Shown in pieces: positions 1-8,413 of a DNA stretch of 64,000 bases. The position numbers and the translations under genes were made by a program. This DNA comes from CAJXMH01 sp040220135 (GTDB lineage: Bacteria; Bacteroidota; Bacteroidia; Flavobacteriales_E; Vicingaceae). Under the pieces are notes generated by a model. That model made no database searches. It saw nothing but the letters and a program-made list of their open reading frames with translations, and was not told the origin of the DNA. Within the stretch, counting starts at the first letter, position 1. Each line of letters opens with the position of its first letter. The DNA is taken from NCBI GenBank assembly GCA_040220135.1, contig JAVJTT010000006.1, positions 298,553 to 362,552 on the forward strand, written 5' to 3'.

Positions 1-672
1 TTGAGAGAATAGGTGGGCATAATTCTGCAACTTTAGCTGAATTTCCTGCTTCCTATTTTCATCTTCAAAGTCCTGAGTTGAAAGTTCAGTTAGAATATGT
101 CCAATCAATTGAGTGTGCTTTTCTAAATAGTCGGCCTCTTGGCGAAGAATATAATCCTTTTCGTGTCTTCGAAGCATTAAAATGTCTTCGAGTGGTATTT
201 CGGGCATGTCTTCTAACTCATGAATGGCTTCCCGCATTTCACCTTCTAAACCAAAATTTTTAAAGCCTCTTTTGTTGATAGATGCTTGCATTTGCACAAA
301 AAGAGAATCAAACTTGCTGAGTTGATGAGTTATGTTTTGGAGCTTGTTAAGGGCGCTTTTGTTTAAGATCGATTGCCCTCTTAATTGAGTAATCTTTCGT
401 TTTAAAAGTTGATGATTATGTTGATAGCCATCAATAAAATCACTTTCATGGCTCAGAAAGTAGTCTTCATTAGAGGTTTCAAAATTGAAGTAATTCTCTT
501 GTTCCTTAAAAGCTCTAAGCAACAAGATTTCAATTTCATCTAGCTGAGTGCTGAGAATTGCTACCTCTTCTTTTTCTTGATAGTAATTAGCGGTATAAAG
601 TGCCGTTAATATGCTAATCAATATAAAAGCCACAAAAATGGCAGTTAACTTACCTTTTAAGCTCTTCAGCAA
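1..672 (-). CDS. Membrane sensor protein, N-terminal part (runs off the window)
   Basis: An open frame of 224 codons runs from position 672 to the window edge without a stop, so the C-terminal output domain is not visible. It probably begins at a TTG at 670-672; there is no in-frame ATG before the upstream stop, and this start gives a short basic cytosolic tail (MLKSLKGK), one membrane helix (about residues 9-28) and a long helical region. The helical part carries a segment near residues 137-150 (GLEGEMREAIHELE) and another near 163-174 (MLRRHEKDYILR) that resemble the conserved RRHEKDF-type motif of helical bimodular (HBM-like) ligand sensors of chemoreceptors and histidine kinases. I infer a transmembrane signalling protein (kinase, phosphatase or cyclase). 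The exact output is unknown, and the start codon is uncertain. Confidence 0.72.
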   Translation of the reverse strand, partial: MLKSLKGKLTAIFVAFILISILTALYTANYYQEKEEVAILSTQLDEIEILLLRAFKEQENYFNFETSNEDYFLSHESDFIDGYQHNHQLLKRKITQLRGQSILNKSALNKLQNITHQLSKFDSLFVQMQASINKRGFKNFGLEGEMREAIHELEDMPEIPLEDILMLRRHEKDYILRQEADYLEKHTQLIGHILTELSTQDFEDENRKQEIQLKLQNYAHLFSQ

Positions 673-807
673 AGCATTAGAATTAGAAAATAAAACTAAG
701 CAGCCACCAAGAGCAAAGTGGGGTTCCCTTTATTAAGAAAAAGTAAAATTATATCAAAAGCAGCTTTTAGCCGATAAACGAGATCAAGAGACCCTCCAAT
801 TTAAGAT

Positions 808-2238
808 CTAGTCAACATAACTAAGTTTAATCATGTTCGATTGCCCTTTTTCGTTAATCGGCATACTGGCAATGTTAATGATTAGGTCTTTTTCTTTTAA
901 ATAGTCGTTCTTTTTAAGCAGGTACTTAATGTCTGCAATGGTGTGGTCGGTACTGACATATTTATCGTAATAATAGCCACGAACCCCCCAAACTAAGCTT
1001 AACTTATTTAACAAGGAGTGATTACCGGTAAAGGCAAAAATGCCGGCTTTGGGTCTAAAGCTTGAGATTTTGTGAGCGGTATAACCAGAATGAGTCATGG
1101 TAACAATGGCTTTTGAATTGGTGCGTTGTGATAAACGACAAGCATTGTAACAGATTGAGTCAGAGATGAAGCGCTCTTCATTGAGGTCTGGCGGAAATTC
1201 ATGATGATAAATCTGCTCAGATTCTTCTATTTGCAGAATTATTTTGGTCATGGCTTTGATTACCTCTACCGGATAGGCTCCAACAGAGGTTTCGGCGCTC
1301 AACATTACAGCATCGGCTCCGTCTAAAACGGCATTGGCTACATCATTAACCTCTGCTCTTGTTGGGCTTATGCTTTCAATCATGCTCTCCATCATTTGCG
1401 TGGCAATAATCACTGGCTTGGCGTTCTTCAAGCATTTTCTGACAATTTCTTTTTGTAACAAAGGCACTTTTTCCATGGGGATCTCAACCCCTAAATCTCC
1501 CCTTGCTACCATAATGGCATCGGTTTCATCAATGATGTCATCAATTTCAGCCACGGCTTCAGGCTTTTCAATTTTAGCAATAACGCGTGAGTTTTTTTGA
1601 TTGGTATGAATGATGTGCTTCAGCTCAATTAAGTCCCTTGCATTTCGAACAAAGGATAGGCCAATCCACTCCAAGTTATGCTCCAAGGCAAAATCTAAGT
1701 CTTCTTTATCTTTCTGGGTTAAACTAGGCAATGATATTTTTGTATTGGGAAGGTTCACTCCCTTATTAGAGGAAAGGGTTCCACCATTTAAAAACTTGCC
1801 AAGCACTTCAGATTTTTTATCCGTAGAAATAATTTCTAAGCGAAGCTTTCCATCGTCAATCAGAATTTGTTCTCCTACTTTTACATCTTTGGGAAAGCGT
1901 TCATAACTCATGTAAACTTTTTCTGCGCTGCCTTCACACTCTTGATTGGAAAAGGTGATTTCTCCCCCTTTTTTTACGCTAATAGAATCTCCTTTTATCT
2001 CGCCAATTCTAATTTTTGGGCCCTGTAAATCCCCTAGAATAGCGGTGTGTATTTGTTGCTCTTTGTTGATTTGCCTAACTCGAGCAATAATCTCCTCGTA
2101 TTCTTTATGATCCCCATGCGAAAAGTTAATGCGTATCACATTAACTCCTTCAGCAATAATTTTTTCAAGCATTTTCTTGCTTGCGGTAGCGGGTCCTACC
2201 GTGGCAACTATTTTTGTTTTTTTCTCGTTTGGTGTCAT
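808..2238 (-). CDS. pyk: Pyruvate kinase
   Basis: Catalyses phosphoenolpyruvate + ADP to pyruvate + ATP, the last step of glycolysis, in the cytosol. The 476 residues match the usual bacterial length. The barrel begins with KIVATVGPA near residue 8 and RINFSHG near 36. The B-domain lies at about 70-165, the catalytic lysine is in AKIEKPEA (K222), and the metal/phosphate motif ARGDLGVEIP is at 245-254. The C-terminal regulatory domain has the SGYTAHKISSFRPKA stretch. The gene follows an IPExxxVDY protein with a one-base TAATG overlap, so the two are translationally coupled. I see no clear terminator between its stop and the sensor gene downstream. Confidence 0.98.
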   Translation of the reverse strand: MTPNEKKTKIVATVGPATASKKMLEKIIAEGVNVIRINFSHGDHKEYEEIIARVRQINKEQQIHTAILGDLQGPKIRIGEIKGDSISVKKGGEITFSNQECEGSAEKVYMSYERFPKDVKVGEQILIDDGKLRLEIISTDKKSEVLGKFLNGGTLSSNKGVNLPNTKISLPSLTQKDKEDLDFALEHNLEWIGLSFVRNARDLIELKHIIHTNQKNSRVIAKIEKPEAVAEIDDIIDETDAIMVARGDLGVEIPMEKVPLLQKEIVRKCLKNAKPVIIATQMMESMIESISPTRAEVNDVANAVLDGADAVMLSAETSVGAYPVEVIKAMTKIILQIEESEQIYHHEFPPDLNEERFISDSICYNACRLSQRTNSKAIVTMTHSGYTAHKISSFRPKAGIFAFTGNHSLLNKLSLVWGVRGYYYDKYVSTDHTIADIKYLLKKNDYLKEKDLIINIASMPINEKGQSNMIKLSYVD

Positions 2239-2651
2239 TAGAAAACTAAATTAGCTTTTGATTTTAGATTATCTACCTCAATAACATATGCAGTTAAAAC
2301 AGGTTTTAATTTATTTATTTTTTCTGCAAGGCTTTTAACTTCTTGCGAACTAACATGACCTTTAATTAGCATAAAATAATCAGCCGTTGATTCTTCCGGA
2401 ATAAGCGTTCCGTTATCGCTGCGATTGCCAATTAAATAGTACTCTGCAAACTCATCTTCTTGCCAATAGCTAAAGAAAGTAAAGCGTTGCTCTTCTTCTT
2501 TAATGTGCAAGCTCAAACTTTCATCTTTTATCAGGTCAAAGTTCAAGTGTTGATTAATTTCCCAAGATATTCTATAATCTTTTACATGGCAGCTGATGCC
2601 AATTAGTTGAAAGTCGTAACTTTCTTCTAACTCTAAGGTCAATTTTGCCAT
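2238..2651 (-). CDS. IPExxxVDY family protein
   Basis: A 137-residue protein with the family signature in the form IPEESTADYFMLIKG near residues 83-97. The V of the name is A here. The family is restricted to Bacteroidota and its biochemical role is not known. It has no signal peptide or membrane helix and is probably cytosolic. Its stop codon overlaps the pyk start by one base, and the pair IPExxxVDY-pyk recurs in the phylum, so a link to pyruvate kinase expression or regulation is plausible but unproven. A -7-like element TACTTTTG on the minus strand (2670-2677) lies about 19 bases upstream of the start, but no TTG stands at normal spacing. Confidence 0.88.
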   Translation of the reverse strand: MAKLTLELEESYDFQLIGISCHVKDYRISWEINQHLNFDLIKDESLSLHIKEEEQRFTFFSYWQEDEFAEYYLIGNRSDNGTLIPEESTADYFMLIKGHVSSQEVKSLAEKINKLKPVLTAYVIEVDNLKSKANLVF

Positions 2652-2710
2652 AGCTCACAGTATTCTTCCCAAAAGTAGTAAATGATTTCTCGGAGCACAC
2701 TTTGCAAAAG

Positions 2711-3427
2711 TTAAACTTCTGCTATCTTTTCTTCAAAGTACTGCTTGGCTGCTGCTTGCTCTGCCTTTTTCTTCGACTGAGCTTCACCTTCTGCCACTTC
2801 TTTGCCGTTGACTTCTAAAATGCAATGGTAATATTTATGCTCTTTGTTTCTTTTCTCAATCAGCTTGTAATCATGCACTTTGCGATGCTTCTGGCACCAT
2901 TCCACTAATTTGCTTTTAAAGTCAATTTCTTTTTTTATCAGCTTCTCAACATCAATGTAGTCACTGATTATTTTTTCGACTACAAATTTTTTGCAGGCAA
3001 TGTAGCCCATGTCAATGTAAATGGCTCCAATAAAGGCTTCAAAGGCATCGCCATAAATCGACTTTGAGCGGTTCAGGTCTGCTGAAGTTTCCAGAAATGT
3101 ATCTAAACCAACATCTATGCTGAGTTGGTTTAAAAAACTACGACTGACTAGTTTGGATCTTACTTTGGTTAAAAAACCTTCTTCTTCAAAAGGAAAACGA
3201 TTGAAAAAGTAGTCTGCGATGATAGCGCCTAATATAGCATCTCCCAAAAATTCAAGACGCTCATTGGAAATCACTTCTTTCTCGGTTTCGTTAACTACCG
3301 ATTTATGGGTGAAGGCTTGCTCGTAAAGAGCAATGTTTTTGGGGTAAAATCCAAGAATACTTTTAAGAGTGCGACTTTTGCTATTATCTGGCAACAAAAA
3401 GTATCGTAAGCCGCGGAAGAGACTCAA
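2711..3427 (-). CDS. rnc: Ribonuclease III
   Basis: Double-strand-specific endoribonuclease that processes rRNA precursors and structured mRNAs. The 238 residues hold the catalytic domain with the signature ERLEFLGDAILGAI (residues 56-69), which supplies acidic metal ligands. A C-terminal double-stranded RNA binding domain follows at about 165-235, ending in a KKKAEQAAAKQ helix. It starts three bases after the fabF stop, so it is the third gene of an acpP-fabF-rnc operon, an order common in Bacteroidota and some Firmicutes. Confidence 0.97.
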   Translation of the reverse strand: MSLFRGLRYFLLPDNSKSRTLKSILGFYPKNIALYEQAFTHKSVVNETEKEVISNERLEFLGDAILGAIIADYFFNRFPFEEEGFLTKVRSKLVSRSFLNQLSIDVGLDTFLETSADLNRSKSIYGDAFEAFIGAIYIDMGYIACKKFVVEKIISDYIDVEKLIKKEIDFKSKLVEWCQKHRKVHDYKLIEKRNKEHKYYHCILEVNGKEVAEGEAQSKKKAEQAAAKQYFEEKIAEV

Positions 3428-3430
3428 GTA

Positions 3431-4678
3431 TCAGATTTTTTTGAAAATTGCAGAAGCATTATGACCACCAAAGCCAAAAGTGTTGCTTAAAGCAGCCCGA
3501 ACAGTTCTTTTTTGAGCTTTATTGAAAGTAAAGTTCAAATTATTGTCGAACGCTTCATCATCTGTGAAGTGATTAATGGTAGGCGGCACAATGTCGTGCT
3601 TTACTGCCATTATACTTGCAATTGCTTCTATAATTCCTGCTGCGCCAAGCAAGTGACCAGTCATAGACTTGGTAGAGCTAATGTTAAGTTTATATGCTGA
3701 TGGCCCAAAAACCTCTCTAATTGCTTTTGATTCGGCAATGTCTCCTAAGGGAGTTGAGGTTCCATGAACGTTTATGTAGTCAATGTCTTCAGCCTTTAGA
3801 TTAGCGTCATCCAATGCATATTGCATCACATTTTTTGCTCCTAAACCATCCGGGTGAGGCGCTGTCATGTGATGCGCATCTGCTGATAAACCTGAACCTA
3901 CTACTTCTGCATAGATTTTTGCTCCTCTAGCCTTAGCGTGCTCGTATTCTTCAAGAATTAAGCTACCACCACCTTCACCAAGCACAAAGCCGTCTCTGTC
4001 TTTATCAAAAGGCCGAGAAGCCGTTGCCGGATCATCGTTCCTTTTCGAAAGGGCATGCATGGCGTTAAAACCACCAATCCCCGCTTCGCTAACCGCAGCT
4101 TCAGATCCGCCGCAAACGCAGGCATCCATTTTACCAAGACGAATGTATGTCATGGCGTCAATAATAGCATTGGTGCTCGAGGCGCATGCTGAAACGGTAG
4201 TAAAGTTTGGTCCTCTCAAGCCGTATTTTATGGAGATATGACCCGGTGCAATATCAGCGATCATTTTAGGAATAAAGAATGGGCTGAAACGCGGGGTGCC
4301 ATCGCCATTTGCAAAGGTGATACATTCTTCTTGGAAAGTTCTTAAACCTCCAATTCCTGCTCCCCAAATCACGCCAATGCGATCTTTGTTAACAGCTTCT
4401 AAGTCCATTTTAGAATCTGCGATAGCTTCATCAGTAGCGATTAAGGCATACTGAGAAAATAGATCGAGCTTCCTTGCTTCCTTTCGATCAAAATGATCGT
4501 TGGGGTCATAATCCTTTACTTCACAGGCAAACTGTGTTTTGAACTTTGAAGCATCAAAATGTGTGATAGGAGCAGCTCCGCTAACCCCATCAAGTAATGC
4601 TTTCCAATAGTCGTCTAAAGAATTACCCAAAGGAGTAATGGCGCCAATACCGGTAACTACTACTCTCTTCATCTCCAT
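3431..4678 (-). CDS. fabF: 3-oxoacyl-[acyl-carrier-protein] synthase II (KAS II)
   Basis: Elongating condensing enzyme of type II fatty acid synthesis that joins malonyl-ACP to acyl-ACP. The 415 residues have the thiolase fold. The Cys-His-His triad is visible: the nucleophile in VSACASS (C165), a histidine in NVHGTSTPLGD and another in KSMTGHLLGAAG. A second possible start lies two codons inside (4672). The gene begins 10 bases after acpP and is followed at three bases by rnc, so it sits in one operon with its substrate carrier. Confidence 0.98.
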   Translation of the reverse strand: MEMKRVVVTGIGAITPLGNSLDDYWKALLDGVSGAAPITHFDASKFKTQFACEVKDYDPNDHFDRKEARKLDLFSQYALIATDEAIADSKMDLEAVNKDRIGVIWGAGIGGLRTFQEECITFANGDGTPRFSPFFIPKMIADIAPGHISIKYGLRGPNFTTVSACASSTNAIIDAMTYIRLGKMDACVCGGSEAAVSEAGIGGFNAMHALSKRNDDPATASRPFDKDRDGFVLGEGGGSLILEEYEHAKARGAKIYAEVVGSGLSADAHHMTAPHPDGLGAKNVMQYALDDANLKAEDIDYINVHGTSTPLGDIAESKAIREVFGPSAYKLNISSTKSMTGHLLGAAGIIEAIASIMAVKHDIVPPTINHFTDDEAFDNNLNFTFNKAQKRTVRAALSNTFGFGGHNASAIFKKI

Positions 4679-4688
4679 AGAGAGGGAT

Positions 4689-4925
4689 TTATTTTGTGTT
4701 TTCTTCGATGTAGCTGATTGCGTCTCCTACAGTGGCAATTTTTTCAGCTTGATCGTCTGGAATAGCAATGTTGAATTCTTTTTCAAATTCCATAATCAGT
4801 TCAACGGTGTCTAAAGAATCGGCACCTAAATCGTTTGTGAAACTTGCTTCAGGAGTTACTTCGCTTTCTTCTACTCCTAATTTATCAACGATAATTGCTT
4901 TTACTCTTGATGCTGTATCTGCCAT
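4689..4925 (-). CDS. acpP: Acyl carrier protein
   Basis: Small acidic carrier of growing fatty acyl chains. The 78 residues include the phosphopantetheine attachment site LGADSLDTVEL with the modified serine at residue 37. It is the first gene of the acpP-fabF-rnc operon, and the promoter region just upstream contains a perfect palindrome (described separately) that could serve as an operator for fatty acid control. Confidence 0.98.
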   Translation of the reverse strand: MADTASRVKAIIVDKLGVEESEVTPEASFTNDLGADSLDTVELIMEFEKEFNIAIPDDQAEKIATVGDAISYIEENTK

Positions 4926-4948
4926 TTTGTTTAGTTTAAATTAAGTTG

Positions 4949-4978
4949 CAAAGAAAATTGATATTCGGCCAATATCAA
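4949..4978 (-). promoter_or_regulatory. Promoter of acpP-fabF-rnc with a palindrome in the spacer
   Basis: On the minus strand a TTG (-33 element, 4976-4978) is followed after 19 bases by TTTCTTTG (4949-4956), one mismatch from the Bacteroidota -7 consensus TAnnTTTG. The spacer and -33 element are covered by a perfect inverted repeat, TTGATATT-cggcc-AATATCAA on the plus strand (4958-4978), with arms of eight bases. This is the place a dimeric repressor would occupy. No regulator gene for fatty acid synthesis is visible nearby. The operator role is inferred. Confidence 0.5.
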
Positions 4979-4991
4979 AATTTATTTTCAA

Positions 4992-5675
4992 TCAATCGAA
5001 GGTAAGCATAACTTCTTGTAAATCTTTTCTTTTTAACTCTGGAACTTCTGCATTTTCAGCGGGATAGCCAACAGGGATAAGCAAAAAGGGCTTTTCATTT
5101 TTGGGTCTATTTAAAATGTTAGCTAAAAAATTGAGCGGACTTGGGGTGTGAGTTAGGCTAACTAAGCCGGCATTGTGCAACGCACTCAATAAAAACCCAC
5201 AAGCTAAACCTACCGATTCATTCACATAATAGTTCTTTTGTTTTTCTCCCTCTTTTATATCATACGTTTTTTTAAAAGCTACAATTAAAACGGGTGCAGT
5301 TTCAAGGAAAGGCTTTTTCCAATTGGTGTCAAACTTTTTTAAATCATCTAACCAATCGTCACTCATTCTTCCGTGATAGTTTTCATATTCTTCTTTTTCG
5401 GCGGCTTCTCTTATCTTTTTTTTGATTTCTGCAGACCTCACCACACAGAATGTCCAAGGTTGTTTATGTGCCCCTGAAGGTGCCGAAGATGCGGTTCGTA
5501 TGGCATTTTCTACAATTTCTAAAGGAAACTCTCGTTCAGAGAATTGCCTCACTGACCGCCTTTTGTTCATTAATTGGTAGTAGGCGAAACTTCTTTGTAT
5601 TTGCTCTTCATACTCAAATTCTAGCGGCTCAAACTTGATAAAGCCCGCTTTTGTAGGTTTTTTTTGATGTGCCAT
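4992..5675 (-). CDS. Nitroreductase family protein
   Basis: FMN-dependent NAD(P)H oxidoreductase of the nitroreductase fold. The visible motifs are RRSVRQFSE near the N-terminus, the SSAPSGAHKQPWTF flavin-binding segment, and a C-terminal LLIPVGYPAE. The exact substrate is unknown. Related proteins reduce nitro compounds, quinones or iodotyrosine. I prefer the start at 5675 (MAHQKKP). An upstream in-frame ATG at 5702 would leave only eight bases to the divergent purN start and run through the purN promoter. The predicted protein is about 227 residues. Confidence 0.85.
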   Translation of the reverse strand: MAHQKKPTKAGFIKFEPLEFEYEEQIQRSFAYYQLMNKRRSVRQFSEREFPLEIVENAIRTASSAPSGAHKQPWTFCVVRSAEIKKKIREAAEKEEYENYHGRMSDDWLDDLKKFDTNWKKPFLETAPVLIVAFKKTYDIKEGEKQKNYYVNESVGLACGFLLSALHNAGLVSLTHTPSPLNFLANILNRPKNEKPFLLIPVGYPAENAEVPELKRKDLQEVMLTFD

Positions 5676-5694
5676 AAGAATTCTTCTAATTTTG
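5664..5694 (+). promoter_or_regulatory. Promoter of purN
   Basis: A TTG at 5664-5666 and TAATTTTG at 5687-5694 are separated by 20 bases, a full match to the Bacteroidota pattern TTG-N17-23-TAnnTTTG. The purN ATG lies 16 bases after the -7 element. The promoter overlaps the 5' end of the divergent nitroreductase frame, which argues against that gene's longest start. Confidence 0.65.
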
Positions 5695-5710
5695 GAAGTC
5701 ATTCAAAATC

Positions 5711-6310
5711 ATGTCTAAAATAGCCATTTTTGCATCCGGGGTCGGCACAAATGCTGAACAGTTGATCAGATACTTTAATTTTTCCCAGAAGGAGAATGAA
5801 GTTTCTTTAGTGTTGTCGAATAAAGCAGATTCTGGAGTGCTGGAAAAAGCCAAAGAGCTAGGCGTGGAAACTCAAGTGTTTTCCAATAAAGGGTTTGAAG
5901 AGGGTAAAGAGGTAGTAAAATGTTTAAAGGAAGCAAGTATTGAAGTAATTGTTTTGGCCGGTTTTCTGCGAAAAGTAAGCGACCATATTCTACATCATTT
6001 TAAAGATCGAATTATCAATATTCACCCTTCCCTTTTACCGCTGTATGGCGGGAAAGGAATGTATGGAAGAAAAGTGCATCAAGCTGTTTTGGAAAACCAT
6101 GAAAATCAAAGCGGAATTAGCATACATTTAGTGAATGAAGAGTTTGACCAAGGTAAAATTCTTTTTCAAGCAGCGTGCAAAGTAGAAAAAGAAGATACCA
6201 TTGAGTCGTTAACAAATAAAATTCACCAATTGGAGCACCAATATTTCTCTCAAGTGGTAGAAGATTATGTGATTAAAACCATCTATAGTGAAGATAAAAT
6301 ACGACAGTAA
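5711..6310 (+). CDS. purN: Phosphoribosylglycinamide formyltransferase
   Basis: Transfers a formyl group from 10-formyltetrahydrofolate to GAR, the third step of de novo purine synthesis. The 199 residues show the N-terminal IFASGVGTNAEQL nucleotide motif, the IINIHPSLLPLYGGKGMYG stretch with catalytic Asn and His, and the typical SGISIHLVNEEFDQG segment. Its 3' end overlaps the following deaminase gene by 23 bases, so the two are co-transcribed as a nucleotide-metabolism pair. Confidence 0.96.
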   Translation: MSKIAIFASGVGTNAEQLIRYFNFSQKENEVSLVLSNKADSGVLEKAKELGVETQVFSNKGFEEGKEVVKCLKEASIEVIVLAGFLRKVSDHILHHFKDRIINIHPSLLPLYGGKGMYGRKVHQAVLENHENQSGISIHLVNEEFDQGKILFQAACKVEKEDTIESLTNKIHQLEHQYFSQVVEDYVIKTIYSEDKIRQ

Positions 6311-6728
6311 AGAGAAGCAGCTTCGTTACGATACGGCTTATTTAAGAATGGCTTTGGAATGGGCTAAGCTCTCTCATTGCAGCCGAAAACAAGTAGGGGC
6401 CTTAATTGTAAAAGACAGCATGATTATATCTGACGGCTACAATGGAACACCCACAGGCTTCGATAATTGCTGCGAAGATGAAGCTGGAGATACCTTGTGG
6501 TATGTTTTACATGCCGAGGCCAATGCGATAATGAAAGTGGCAAAGTCAACGAACAATTCTAACGGGGCAACACTTTATATTACATTATCGCCTTGCAAAG
6601 AGTGCAGTAAACTTGTGCTACAGTCTGGAATTAAAAGGGTGGTTTATAAACGAGCCTACAAAGACAACTCAGGCATTGAGTTTTTAAAGCAAGCTGGCAT
6701 TGAGGTAAGACAGATAGAAAAAGTTTAA
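6288..6728 (+). CDS. Deoxycytidylate (dCMP) deaminase family protein
   Basis: Zinc-dependent deaminase of 146 residues, most likely converting dCMP to dUMP for thymidylate synthesis. The zinc and catalytic motif HAEAN lies at 75-79 (H75, E77) and the second zinc motif PCKEC at 102-106 (C103, C106). An N-terminal CSRKQVGALIV segment and YNGTPTGFDNCCE are typical of dCMP deaminases. The start is GTG at 6288, inside the end of purN. A general cytidine-type deaminase is a less likely alternative. Confidence 0.92.
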   Translation: MKIKYDSKEKQLRYDTAYLRMALEWAKLSHCSRKQVGALIVKDSMIISDGYNGTPTGFDNCCEDEAGDTLWYVLHAEANAIMKVAKSTNNSNGATLYITLSPCKECSKLVLQSGIKRVVYKRAYKDNSGIEFLKQAGIEVRQIEKV

Positions 6729-6748
6729 GGAAGCATAGAGAAACAAAG

Positions 6749-8377
6749 ATGAAGAACAACAAAACAATCATTATCCTCATGCCGGTGTTAATTGCCATTT
6801 TTTTGGCAAGCGGTATCTACTTGGGAAGAGAAATGGCTTATTCCAATCAACCTAAAAGGGCTATTTTTTCTAATCATCCTTTTAATGAAAATGATAAGCT
6901 AAATCAGGTAATCAGCTACATTAAAAGTGATTATGTGGACACCATTAAGGAGAAAATGATTGTAGAAGAGACCATCAATGAAATTTTGCAAAACCTAGAC
7001 CCACATTCTTACTACATTCCAAAAAGTAAGTTCAAGGCCGTAAACGATCCTTTAGAGGGAAATTTTGAAGGAATAGGCATTGAGTTTCGAATTAAAGAAG
7101 ATACTGTGGTAGTGGTGAGAGCTCTAGCTGGAGGCCCTTCAGAAAAGTTGGGGATTATGGCCGGAGATCGTATCGTAGAAGTAGAAGAGGAAGGGATAAC
7201 CGGCTCAAAAATAAATAACCAAAAAGTGGTGAAGTTGCTAAAAGGACCGAAGGGCTCAACGGTGAATGTGAAAATTCACCGAGAAGGAAGTACGAAGCTA
7301 CTTGATTTCGCCATTCAAAGAGACGAAATACCCCTTTATTCAATTGACGCGGTTTACATGTTAAATGCTAAAATAGGATACTTGAAAGTTTTGCGTTTTG
7401 CCAAAAGTACTTACGAAGAATTTCAAACAGCAGTTTCAGAGTTGAAAGAGCAAGGCATGGAGAAACTAGTAATTGATTTGCGCAATAATGGTGGCGGATA
7501 CCTTCAATCAGCAACAAAAATCGCTGATGAATTTCTGCCTGAGGGAAAGGTTATTGTTTATACAGAAGGGAAGTCGCGGAAGCGAAAAAACTTTTATGCG
7601 ACCAATGAAGGAGAGCTAGAGTCTACCGAGGTGGCCGTTTTAATAAACGAAAACTCGGCCTCTGCAAGTGAGATTTTAGCAGGAGCCTTGCAAGATAATG
7701 ATATGGGATACATAGTTGGCAGAAGGTCTTTTGGAAAAGGCCTGGTTCAAGAAGGAGTGCAATGGCCCGATGGGTCGGCAATGCGCCTCACAGTAGCGCG
7801 TTATTATACACCTACCGGAAGAAGTATACAGAAACCTTATGATGAAGGCTTAGATGCTTACAATAATGAATCTTATGAGCGGTTTTCGAACGGAGAACTT
7901 TTAAGCCTGGACAGCATTGACTTTCCCGACTCTCTAAAATATTATACCGAGAAAGGAAAGCTGGTTTATGGAGGTGGGGGCATTATGCCGGACTATTTTG
8001 TTCCTTTGGATACATCAAACACTTCCATTTACTTTGGTAAATTGAACTACCAAGGAACCTTTTATCAGTTTGGCTTCTCCTATGTAGATAAAAATAGAGA
8101 GGCCTTGAGTCAAGAGTACAATGAAAGTAATTTCTTAGAAGAGTTTCAACTTGATGAAAAGTTGATGAAACGCTTTTATAATTTTGCTGAAGAGAAAGGT
8201 ATTGATTACGATGAAGAGGGCGCTGAGGTAGCAAGTTCTATTATAAAAAATCGCCTAAAGGCAACAATAGGAAGAAACTTGTTTGGGAGTGATGTTTTTT
8301 ATCAAATAGTCAACCAAGAAGATAAAGTAGTCGACAAAGCAATAGATATTTTAAGCACAAAAAAAAGCTCTTCCTAA
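6749..8377 (+). CDS. S41 family C-terminal processing protease
   Basis: Membrane-anchored periplasmic serine protease of the CtpA/Prc-type family, 542 residues. It has an N-terminal membrane helix (about residues 5-25), a short DPHSYYIP motif, a PDZ domain at about 100-185 (GIGIEF, GIMAGDRI), and the S41 core with the Ser in NSASASEIL (near 303-311) and the general-base Lys in RRSFGKGLVQ (near 331). A C-terminal helical extension follows. It starts 20 bases after the deaminase and ends inside a terminator hairpin. The substrate is unknown; members of this family trim or degrade envelope proteins. Confidence 0.93.
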   Translation: MKNNKTIIILMPVLIAIFLASGIYLGREMAYSNQPKRAIFSNHPFNENDKLNQVISYIKSDYVDTIKEKMIVEETINEILQNLDPHSYYIPKSKFKAVNDPLEGNFEGIGIEFRIKEDTVVVVRALAGGPSEKLGIMAGDRIVEVEEEGITGSKINNQKVVKLLKGPKGSTVNVKIHREGSTKLLDFAIQRDEIPLYSIDAVYMLNAKIGYLKVLRFAKSTYEEFQTAVSELKEQGMEKLVIDLRNNGGGYLQSATKIADEFLPEGKVIVYTEGKSRKRKNFYATNEGELESTEVAVLINENSASASEILAGALQDNDMGYIVGRRSFGKGLVQEGVQWPDGSAMRLTVARYYTPTGRSIQKPYDEGLDAYNNESYERFSNGELLSLDSIDFPDSLKYYTEKGKLVYGGGGIMPDYFVPLDTSNTSIYFGKLNYQGTFYQFGFSYVDKNREALSQEYNESNFLEEFQLDEKLMKRFYNFAEEKGIDYDEEGAEVASSIIKNRLKATIGRNLFGSDVFYQIVNQEDKVVDKAIDILSTKKSSS

Positions 8378-8391
8378 GAAGAGCTTTTTTT
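8360..8391 (+). terminator. Intrinsic terminator after the S41 protease
   Basis: The stem AGCTCTTC / GAAGAGCT (8366-8373 and 8378-8385) closes a loop of four bases and is followed by seven Ts. It is preceded by As, so it can also act on the minus strand. The stop codon TAA of the protease (8375-8377) lies in the loop, and its last serine codons form the stem. It separates the purN unit from the convergent lipoprotein gene. Confidence 0.88.
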
Positions 8392-8413
8392 ATATATGAT
8401 ATTAAAATGTAGA

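Noticed and set aside
78..263. Plus-strand open frame of 61 codons near the left edge
   Set aside because: It is the reverse of the sensor gene that covers 1-672 on the minus strand and has no protein-like features.
756..768. Short palindrome AAAAGCAGCTTTT as terminator of pyk
   Set aside because: The stem has six bases with a one-base centre, no loop room and no T-run on the relevant strand, so it is unlikely to terminate.
4992..5702. Longer nitroreductase start at 5702
   Set aside because: It leaves eight bases to the divergent purN gene and overlaps the purN promoter; the start at 5675 is more sensible.
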